The notes beneath the pieces were generated by a model. That model was not told the origin of the DNA, made no database searches, and was given only the letters and a program-made list of their open reading frames with translations. Positions 53,393-59,945 of a DNA stretch of 64,000 nucleotides are shown piece by piece; the stretch's first letter is position 1, and each line of letters opens with the position of its first letter. Location of the stretch: contig NZ_RRCN01000001.1 in assembly GCF_003863965.1 (NCBI RefSeq), positions 4,794,304 to 4,858,303 of the forward strand, read 5' to 3'. Made by a program: the position numbers and the translations under genes. The stretch is from Paenibacillus oralis (GTDB taxonomy: Bacteria > Bacillota > Bacilli > Paenibacillales > Paenibacillaceae).

Positions 53393-53438
53393 GCCGGCAG
53401 AATTCTGCCAGGGCAGCAACTCCGCCGGTATCAAGTAA
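53363..53438 (+). repeat. Permease tail encoded twice with synonymous codons
   Basis: 53,363-53,392 and 53,409-53,438 both translate to QGSNSAGIK and a stop. They differ in the third base of nine of the ten codons (for example AGTAATTCT against AGCAACTCC) and use TAG and TAA. The second copy is out of the gene and untranslated. It looks like the leftover end of a paralogous permease gene. Confidence 0.7.
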
Positions 53439-53462
53439 CGTGAGTACGACTCAAGTAAAAAT

Positions 53463-53659
53463 ATAACGAAAAAAAATGTCCCTATTTTGGCGGCGTCCCC
53501 CTAGTTTAAGTTTAATAGAGGAAATTTTTACCGCTATTTTCTTGAATCGCAGAGAAATGGCCGTTTTCGCACCGTTCGTTGGAATATAAGGACATAAAAT
53601 GTCGCTAAGGGTGGTGAACATGCAGAGATTCGGAAAATAGGACCATAAAATTCCGCTAT
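53463..53659. repeat. Four-unit intergenic array, ATAGnGGA/TCCnTATT family (197 bp)
   Basis: Twenty-six-base units start at 53,463 and 53,515 (direct) and their inverse occupies 53,583-53,608 and 53,634-53,659. Representative cores are ATAGAGGAAATTTTTACC and, for the inverse, ATAGGACCATAAAATTCCGC. Offsets are 52 and 51 bp. The layout mirrors the 183-bp TAACGG elements, and one of those starts only 41 bp further on. No gene is supported here. Confidence 0.5.
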
Positions 53660-53699
53660 TTTTATGGGGGCTCATTCGTCGGACCGTAGTGCGGCTGGC

Positions 53700-53882
53700 T
53701 AACGGACTCAAACGACCTTATTGGCCCGAAAAAACGGGGTTTCAACTTCTAACGGACAGGAGGGCTCTTATTTGCCCAAAAATGGCGGAAATCGCGCGTT
53801 TTAGAGGTAAATAAGGTCTCTGGTGTCCGTTACATCCTGAAAACTCGTGATTTCAGCTAAATAGCGGCGCTGGAGTCCGTTA
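53700..53882. repeat. 183-bp palindromic TAACGG element, copy C
   Basis: TAACGG starts at 53,700 and 53,750; CCGTTA ends at 53,832 and 53,882, the same 50/83/50 spacing as copies A and B. All four units have AC after TAACGG and (C/T)TATT after N12. The filler between units also shows partial arm-to-arm complementarity (GAAA...ACGGGGTTTCA against its inverse), so the whole 183 bp is an imperfect palindrome. Confidence 0.82.
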
Positions 53883-53919
53883 GGATTCCGCTGGCCTCAC
53901 CGGCCGGTCAAGTTGAGAA

Positions 53920-54030
53920 ATGAGCCGCACCGTGAGCAGTAATGTGAACTGTAGCATGAACTATACCATGAGCCGCACCATGAGCAGTAATGTGAACTGT
54001 ACCATGAACCGCGCCGTGAACAGCAACGCA
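53920..54030 (+). repeat. 12-bp tandem repeat with a start codon in every unit
   Basis: Nine units of the form (A/G)TGA(A/G)C-N6 follow one another, for example ATGAGCCGCACC, GTGAGCAGTAAT, GTGAACTGTAGC. All are in frame with the dehydrogenase gene that starts at 54,064, but none has a ribosome site, so they are probably not translated as its start. It looks like a minisatellite in the leader. Confidence 0.7.
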
Positions 54031-54063
54031 ACCATTTTAAATTTTGACCGGGGAGGGAACAGG

Positions 54064-55062
54064 ATGGCCTACCGGGTGGCCCTGATCGGGGCGGGGATCA
54101 TATCGGGACATCATTTGGAGGCGATCGGGCAGGTGGGGCCCGAGCGGTTAACCGCCGTGGCCGTGGCGGACACGGATGAGGCGAAAGGCCGGGCAGCCGC
54201 AGAAAAATACGGCCTCGCCTTCTACACTCGATACCGGGATATGGTCCGCGAGCAGCGGCCGGATATCGTCATCATTGCGCTGCCGCATGATCTGCATGAG
54301 GAATGCGCTAGTTTCTGCGCAGAGCATGGCTGCCATCTGTTGCTGGAAAAGCCGATGGCCTTAAACATAGCCCAGTGCGATGCGATCCTGGCAGCCGCAA
54401 GTCAAACAGGGGTCAAGCTGATGGTCGGCCACACTCAGCATTACTTGCCGGCTAACTTATGGGCCAAAGCGCTGATTCGCAGTAGGCAGCTCGGAAAACT
54501 TGTGGCGATCCACGATACGCGCCATCTGCCTTACTACAGCGACAACCGGCCCCGCTGGTTTTTCGAGAAGGCCAAGGCCGGCGGGGGAATCATGATGAAC
54601 CTTGGCGCTCATTCGATCGACAAAATCCAGTGGCTCACCGACAGCCGCATCCGCAAAGTTAAAGCGAGCCTTAGTTATGAAGGCGGGATCGGCGATGTGG
54701 AAGGAAGCGGTGTGGTTTTTGCGGAGACGGCGAGCGGTCTGGGGGCGGTCATCGTCCAGTCCGGGTACGAAGGCGTGGCAAAGGACGAAACTGAGTTGAT
54801 CTTCACCGGCGGGATGGCGAAGTTAAATTCCGCCAGAGGGCTGTGGATCAGCCGGAACGGACGATATGAGCCGGTTACGGGCGGCGAGTGGGGCGATTGC
54901 GCAGATCCGTTTTGCCTGCAGCTCCAGGATCTGCTGCAGGCCATCGAGCGCGATGCGGAGCCGGACAGCTCCGGCGCTTACGCTAGATCCGTCATTGCCG
55001 CGCTCGAAGCGGTGTACCGTTCGCATGAAACGGGGGTGGAGCAAATTGTGCGAAGCTCGTAA
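54064..55062 (+). CDS. Gfo/Idh/MocA-family oxidoreductase
   Basis: An NAD(P)-dependent sugar or cyclitol dehydrogenase of 332 residues. The Rossmann motif is ALIGAGIISGHHLEAI; the family EKP signature is LLEKPMALNIAQ, and GGGIMMNLGAHSIDKIQWL carries the catalytic His region. ATG 54064 follows GGGGAGGG. The 12-bp repeats upstream are in the same frame but lack a ribosome site. It overlaps the isomerase gene if that starts at TTG 55046, and belongs to the sugar-acid cluster. Confidence 0.9.
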   Translation: MAYRVALIGAGIISGHHLEAIGQVGPERLTAVAVADTDEAKGRAAAEKYGLAFYTRYRDMVREQRPDIVIIALPHDLHEECASFCAEHGCHLLLEKPMALNIAQCDAILAAASQTGVKLMVGHTQHYLPANLWAKALIRSRQLGKLVAIHDTRHLPYYSDNRPRWFFEKAKAGGGIMMNLGAHSIDKIQWLTDSRIRKVKASLSYEGGIGDVEGSGVVFAETASGLGAVIVQSGYEGVAKDETELIFTGGMAKLNSARGLWISRNGRYEPVTGGEWGDCADPFCLQLQDLLQAIERDAEPDSSGAYARSVIAALEAVYRSHETGVEQIVRSS

Positions 55063-56155
55063 GCCGCAAGCAGACTGCCAACGCCGTTTAATCGATGCGC
55101 CGCCGGATACACTGGGGGCATCGGACACGCCGACTGCACCGGATACGTTGGATGCGCCAGGTTCACCGAATACGCAGGATGTAGCGCGCGCACCAGACAC
55201 ACAGGATGCGCTGTGTGCACCTGACATGCAGGATACGCCGAGTACACCGGACACGCTAGATACGCCGGGCGTACCGGGCACGTTGGATATGCTGGATGTC
55301 ACGATCCCCCAAACTTCCCTTGCCCCCGGCAGCAATGGCATGAAGTTCAGCCTCTGCTCGACGGGGCTGAAATCGCTGACGCTGGAGGAGGTGCTTGCCG
55401 CGTGTGAGCGGCTGGGGCTGCACGGCGTCGAGCTGTGGATCGGCCATCTCGAAGAATACGCCCAACGAGGCGGCACCCCCGCCGATCTCTGCCGGCTCCT
55501 CGCCAGGCACCGGTTGGCCGTTCCGGCGATCAGCGGGTACACGTACTTTTCCCGGAGCGACAGCGAATCCGGGCGGGATGTAACCCGCATCAGCCAAGCG
55601 GCGCGGTGGGCCGCGGCGGTCGGCTGCCCGCGCATCCGCACGTTCGCGGGGCATCTGGCCTCGCGGGAGGCGAGCGGCGAGCAGTGGAGCCGGGCCGCCA
55701 CCGGCTTGGGGAAAGCGCTAAACGCTTGCCACGAGCAGGGAGTCAAGCTGGCGGTGGAAATCCACAACGGCACGTTCGCCGATACGGCGGACTCCCTCGC
55801 GGCGCTGCTCGGGCAAGTGGGTCAAACAAGGCAACCCGGGGAGCTGGAGCTTATTTACGACGGCTTTAACCTATTTGTCGACCGGCTCGAACCGCTGCCG
55901 GTGCTGAAACGGTTTTACGGCTCCATCACGCATGTTCATTTTAAGGATTACCGCTGGAACCATGAAGACTGGGCGTTAAGCAGGCCGGTTCCCGTGCTGC
56001 AGGGTGATGCGGACCACCGCTCCATTTTGAAGGAGCTGCGGGCTCGGGGTTACGACGGCTTTATTTCTTTTGAATATTTCGGGGAGGATGTTCTGGAGCT
56101 TACGCGGCAGTCGTACGCCGAAGTGAGGGATTACTTGTCCCGCACAACAACCTGA
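55046..56155 (+). CDS. Sugar phosphate isomerase/epimerase (TIM barrel) with repetitive N-terminal extension
   Basis: The barrel begins at MKFSLCSTGLKSLTLEEVLA (ATG 55339) and runs 272 residues with metal-ligand segments HGVELWIGHLEEY, VKLAVEIHNGTFADT and ITHVHFKDYRWN, as in xylose-isomerase-like enzymes. ATG 55339 has no ribosome site. TTG 55046 does (GGGGTGGAG, 3 bp upstream) and would add about 97 residues made largely of six 9-residue repeats such as PDTLDAPGS and PDTQDALCA. So the protein may carry a Pro/Asp/Thr-rich, Cys-dotted disordered leader. The sugar substrate is not known. Confidence 0.8.
   Translation: MCEARKPQADCQRRLIDAPPDTLGASDTPTAPDTLDAPGSPNTQDVARAPDTQDALCAPDMQDTPSTPDTLDTPGVPGTLDMLDVTIPQTSLAPGSNGMKFSLCSTGLKSLTLEEVLAACERLGLHGVELWIGHLEEYAQRGGTPADLCRLLARHRLAVPAISGYTYFSRSDSESGRDVTRISQAARWAAAVGCPRIRTFAGHLASREASGEQWSRAATGLGKALNACHEQGVKLAVEIHNGTFADTADSLAALLGQVGQTRQPGELELIYDGFNLFVDRLEPLPVLKRFYGSITHVHFKDYRWNHEDWALSRPVPVLQGDADHRSILKELRARGYDGFISFEYFGEDVLELTRQSYAEVRDYLSRTTT
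55136..55300 (+). repeat. 27-bp degenerate tandem repeat (about six units)
   Basis: Units read like CCGGATACGTTGGATGCGCC with variation. They translate in frame to P(D/N)(T/M)(L/Q)D-x4 blocks ahead of the isomerase barrel. The unit length is a multiple of three, so copy-number change would keep the frame. Confidence 0.65.
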
Positions 56156-56199
56156 ACCGAAAAGGTCCATACAAGCGGTAAACGGAGGTGACGGTCGTC

Positions 56200-57528
56200 A
56201 TGAACATGAAGGTGGCGGTGATTGGCCCGTACGATCTGGTGGAAACGGTGCTTCAGGCGGGCGAAGTTTTTCATGAGTTGTCCATGTTTCCCGCGCCTTA
56301 TCAGCATGAGCAGGATACGCTGAACGTCGTCACCGGGGTGCGGGAACAGGCGGATATTTTGCTGTTTACCGGTCCGATTCCTTACCAGCTGGCGCTGGAT
56401 AGCGATCCCGGGCTGCCGATGGTGCATGTGCATTATTCCGGAACCGCGCTGTATAAGGTGCTGTTTGATTTTTTCCGGCGTCGGCCGACAGCCTTTGACG
56501 AAGAGGTCCGCATCAGCGTCGATGTGCTTCAGTCTCAAGAGCTGGCCGAACAGCTTGACGAATTGGGCTTAACGCACCGGCAAATCTACGTGAAATCCTA
56601 CGCTTCCGGAATCCGTCATGACGACCTGGTCGCTTTTCATTACGATTTATGGAAAAAAGGCCGCGTAACCGCCACCGTCACCTGCGTGACCTCGGTTTAC
56701 CAGCAGCTGTCCGAGCTGGGCGTTCCGGCTTTCCGCGTCATTCCCACCCGCTCGTCGATCCGCGACTGCCTCAGCCGGGCGCTGCTCGAAGGAAAAAGCC
56801 TGCGGCTCAGCCGCACGCAAATCGCCATCGGCATATTAAGCATCGACCATTATGAGCGGGTGCTTAAAGAAGCGGTCTCCGAATACGATATCCAGCGCAA
56901 AAAAATCGTGCTCCAACAAATTTTTGTCGATTTCGGCGAGGCGACGCAGTCGCTGATCAAATGGAACGATTCGGGAGAAGTGTCTTTTATTACGACGCAA
57001 GGCATCATCGAGCAGGTGACCCGGAAATTTCAGGAGGCCCCGCTGCTGTTGGAGGTGATGGAACGGCTGCAGTGGAACGCGAGCATCGGCATCGGGCTTG
57101 GCCGGACGGCCAACGAAGCGGAAGGAAAGGCGCGGGAAGCGCTGCTGAAAGCAAAGGCGGGGGGCGGGGGCAACTGCTTTTTGATTATGCAGGACGGTCT
57201 CGTTTACGGGCCGCTGGGATCGGAGCTGACTTTAAAATATTCGGCGCGCAGCGAAGACCCGGAGCTGATCTCTTTGGCGAAAAAAGCGGGGCTTAGCGTC
57301 GGCACGATCAACAAGCTGATTTCGCTCTGCCGCCGGCTCGGCACTTCGACCCTGACCGCCGCGCAGCTGGCGGAGGGCTTCGGCATTACGCTGCGCAGCG
57401 CGCGCCGCATTATGGCCGCGCTCGAAAAGTACGGAATCGCTGCGATCGTAGGCGAGGAACAGCCGGTGGGGCGCGGCCGTCCAAGGCAGATTTATACGCT
57501 CAACCTGGACAATATCCGTTCAGAGTAA
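56200..57528 (+). CDS. Transcriptional regulator with degenerate cyclase-like and winged-helix domains
   Basis: A 442-residue cytosolic protein. Residues 1-180 form an alpha/beta sensor-like part (KVAVIGPYDLVETVLQAGEV, ADILLFTGPIPYQLALD). The middle (IGILSIDHYERVLKEAVSEY to WNASIGIGLGRTANEAEGKA) resembles a GGDEF/cyclase fold without a catalytic motif. The C-terminus is a winged helix (LTAAQLAEGFGITLRSARRI, then VGRGRPRQIYTL). ATG 56200 follows GGAGGTGA. It is in the middle of the catabolic cluster, and direct repeats follow its stop, so it probably controls these genes. I cannot name its family with confidence. Confidence 0.7.
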   Translation: MNMKVAVIGPYDLVETVLQAGEVFHELSMFPAPYQHEQDTLNVVTGVREQADILLFTGPIPYQLALDSDPGLPMVHVHYSGTALYKVLFDFFRRRPTAFDEEVRISVDVLQSQELAEQLDELGLTHRQIYVKSYASGIRHDDLVAFHYDLWKKGRVTATVTCVTSVYQQLSELGVPAFRVIPTRSSIRDCLSRALLEGKSLRLSRTQIAIGILSIDHYERVLKEAVSEYDIQRKKIVLQQIFVDFGEATQSLIKWNDSGEVSFITTQGIIEQVTRKFQEAPLLLEVMERLQWNASIGIGLGRTANEAEGKAREALLKAKAGGGGNCFLIMQDGLVYGPLGSELTLKYSARSEDPELISLAKKAGLSVGTINKLISLCRRLGTSTLTAAQLAEGFGITLRSARRIMAALEKYGIAAIVGEEQPVGRGRPRQIYTLNLDNIRSE

Positions 57529-57537
57529 ATCGCCAAA

Positions 57538-57572
57538 TTGCCGGTACAAATGTTAAAAATTTGCCGGAACAA
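57538..57572 (+). promoter_or_regulatory. Direct repeats TTGCCGG(T/A)ACAA, candidate operator
   Basis: TTGCCGGTACAA (57,538) and TTGCCGGAACAA (57,561) differ at one base and are 23 bp apart, in the gap between the regulator gene and the FMN-enzyme gene. Confidence 0.45.
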
Positions 57573-57633
57573 GGATACGGTCCGCCATTTCTGAATACAC
57601 ATCTTCATGAACTAATGATCAAAGGGGATGAAG

Positions 57634-58962
57634 ATGATTAACCACCTTATTTTGCCGGCAGGTCCGCCGCGGATTTCACAGAAGGACGCGGTCCGGATCC
57701 GCCACGACTATGAGCGGTTCAGCGAAACGGGGCTGCCGGAGCAGGTCGAACTCTATTTGCTCGAACAGTACGGACTGGATGTATCTTCGTTTTACGGGCC
57801 GCGCCCGATTAAAAATCCTTTCGGCAAAGCCTCGGGCCAACTCTCGCTCAGCGCGCACCAGGTCCAGTCCGATGCGGAAGCAGGCCTCGGCTTTGTCGTG
57901 CTCAAAACGGTCATCGCGGAGGACGAGCAGGGCGACCGCTCGATGAAGGAATGGGCCGTCAAAGAGACGCGGATGGAAGTGGGCCGGATCGTGGGCAAAG
58001 AAACGGGAGAACCGGGGTGGAACGTGACCTGGCACGGCCGGGGCTGGCACGGCAGTTTTAATGAATATTTGAGCTTCGTTCGGGAGGCGATCCAACTCGG
58101 GCGGGAGCGGGGAACCGTGGTCGTGCCGTCCTGCAAATACCATCTGCCTGCCGCGGCCGAGGATTTTCGGCTGGACGAATACCGCTATACAACGCGGTGC
58201 TTGGCGCAAGTCTGGAAGGAGGCCGGCGAACCCGGTCCGCTCCAGCTGGAGAAAGATTTCAGCCCGACCCTGGCTGGCTCGGACCTGGCCGCGGAGCGTC
58301 CGGCGATTATACGCTGGCTCAGAGAGGTGCCTAAGGCGATCCGGTCGGCGCTGCCGGACAGGGAAATCCGGCTGGGCATCAAGCTGATGAACACGCTGTT
58401 TGATGACGAGTTCCAATTGCAGACGATAAAGACGCTGGTGGAAGAAGGGGACGAGGGGGCGGATTATATCGTCTATGCGAACCGGCTGTATGACTCCGAA
58501 CGGCAGGCTGCCGGCGGCGGCAAAGCCGGGGCGGCCTACGGCGGACCTGACCTTAGCGCGCGCAATCTGCGGATATTGTCCGGGCTGCGCAGGCTGGAGC
58601 TGGAAGGCGAGCTGCGATCCCCCGTGCCTGCTCTGTCGGGAACGGGCGACGTGCACTCCGGCAAAATGGCGCTGGAATACGCGCTGCGCGGCGTTTCGAG
58701 CCTGCAGATGCATACGTTGTTTCAGTTGCCGGGCGACGTCTACAGCATGAAGCGGGGCTCCAAAACGCAGCGTGCGCTGCATGAATTGTATTTCCATCCC
58801 GATGTAGGGTTGGTTGCTTGGCTGCTTCATCTGCGCGAAACGGGCGAAATCGCCGGCCGCGGCGGGACAGCTTCATTCTGCGAGGTGACGAACTGGTATC
58901 GGGATCGGGGACGATCTTTTTTTCTGGAGTCAAAAAATGTTAAAGGAAGGTTGTACGAATGA
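57634..58962 (+). CDS. Dihydroorotate-dehydrogenase-like FMN TIM-barrel protein
   Basis: A 442-residue protein. The N-terminal barrel half shows NPFGKASGQLSLSAHQVQSD and GLGFVVLKTVIAED, as in DHOD/PreA enzymes. The phosphate-binding loop for FMN is PALSGTGDVHSGKMALEYAL, then GVSSLQMHTLFQ. There is a longer middle section than in PyrD. Being between a regulator and a DapA-like gene in a sugar cluster, it is unlikely to be in pyrimidine synthesis. ATG 57634 follows AAAGGGG. It overlaps the next gene (ATGA). Confidence 0.75.
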   Translation: MINHLILPAGPPRISQKDAVRIRHDYERFSETGLPEQVELYLLEQYGLDVSSFYGPRPIKNPFGKASGQLSLSAHQVQSDAEAGLGFVVLKTVIAEDEQGDRSMKEWAVKETRMEVGRIVGKETGEPGWNVTWHGRGWHGSFNEYLSFVREAIQLGRERGTVVVPSCKYHLPAAAEDFRLDEYRYTTRCLAQVWKEAGEPGPLQLEKDFSPTLAGSDLAAERPAIIRWLREVPKAIRSALPDREIRLGIKLMNTLFDDEFQLQTIKTLVEEGDEGADYIVYANRLYDSERQAAGGGKAGAAYGGPDLSARNLRILSGLRRLELEGELRSPVPALSGTGDVHSGKMALEYALRGVSSLQMHTLFQLPGDVYSMKRGSKTQRALHELYFHPDVGLVAWLLHLRETGEIAGRGGTASFCEVTNWYRDRGRSFFLESKNVKGRLYE

Positions 58963-59945
58963 ATAACACGGATGCCGTGAAAAACGCATGTGCTTGGGGG
59001 TTGATCCCCGCCGTGCCCGTACCCCGCTATTATACGGGACAAATCCATGCGAAAGCGCAGGAAGCCTACGCGCAGTATCTTTCGGAACAGCCGATTGCCG
59101 GCGCCGCCGTTTGGGCGCATACGGGCAGAGGGCTGCATTTGGATCGGCATGAGCGCAAGCAGGTGCTGGAGGTTTGGAAAGCCGCGCTGGGGGGACAAAA
59201 ACTGCTGATCGCCGGGGTGGGAGCAATTCCCGACAACCGGCTGCTGGGGAACATGAAAATCCGCCAGTGGGAACGGGACAGCCTGGGCATGGCGGCCGAT
59301 GCGATTCATTGGGGGGCCGACGCCCTGCTCGTGTTCCCGCCGGCGATTTTCAAGGAGTTGCCGCCCGGGGAGCGGGATGAGGCGATCGTGAGTTATCACT
59401 GCAAGCTGTCCCGATTCGGCTGCCCTTTGGTGCTTTTTTATTTGTACGACGAGGCCGGAGGCGTGTCGTATTCCGCAGAAGTGCTGCGGGAATTGCTAGC
59501 GCTGCCCCGGACGCTCGGCATCAAAGTGGCCACGCTCGACAGCGTCATGACACTGCAGGATGTGTCCACGCTGATTTCGGCCGAGTTTCCGGAGAAGCTG
59601 CTCATCACCGGCGAGGACCGGATGTTCGGATACTCGCTGATGCGCGGGGCCCGCAGCGCCCTGGTCGGATTGGGCGCCGCGTTCCCGGGCATTCAGCACG
59701 ATTTGATGCAGGCGTTCGCAGAGGGGAATTTCGCAGCCTTCCTGGCGCTCTCCTCGCGCGTTGACGCTTATGCCGAACGTACGTTTATCCAGCCGCTGGA
59801 CAAATACATCTTACGGATGCTGTGGTGCCTGGTACTATCCGGCGTCATTCCGGAGGAAGCCGCGCATGATATCGCCGGTTATGAAATGACCCGCGAGGAA
59901 ATCGAAGCGCTCCGGCAGGTTATTGCGGATCAGGCGTTGTACTGA
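58959..59945 (+). CDS. Dihydrodipicolinate synthase (DapA) family aldolase, copy 2
   Basis: A TIM-barrel lyase of 328 residues. It has the GAAVWAHTGRGLHLDRHERK region in place of the GTTGE loop; the Schiff-base Lys is probably in LGIKVATLDSVMTLQD and the Tyr in VLFYLYDEAGG. It starts in the stop of the FMN-enzyme gene (ATGA), so the two are coupled. It differs strongly from copy 1 in this cluster, so the two act on different substrates or steps. Its last 26 bp overlap the end of the convergent secreted-protein gene. Confidence 0.83.
   Translation: MNNTDAVKNACAWGLIPAVPVPRYYTGQIHAKAQEAYAQYLSEQPIAGAAVWAHTGRGLHLDRHERKQVLEVWKAALGGQKLLIAGVGAIPDNRLLGNMKIRQWERDSLGMAADAIHWGADALLVFPPAIFKELPPGERDEAIVSYHCKLSRFGCPLVLFYLYDEAGGVSYSAEVLRELLALPRTLGIKVATLDSVMTLQDVSTLISAEFPEKLLITGEDRMFGYSLMRGARSALVGLGAAFPGIQHDLMQAFAEGNFAAFLALSSRVDAYAERTFIQPLDKYILRMLWCLVLSGVIPEEAAHDIAGYEMTREEIEALRQVIADQALY

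Noticed and set aside
53920..54063. Dehydrogenase gene starting at 53,920 and including the 12-bp repeats
   Set aside because: GGGGAGGG directly before ATG 54,064 and the Rossmann motif right after it fix the start. The repeat units lack ribosome sites.
54866..55045. Isomerase gene starting at 54,866
   Set aside because: That part lies inside the dehydrogenase gene in another frame and has no ribosome site. TTG 55,046 is the earliest supported start.
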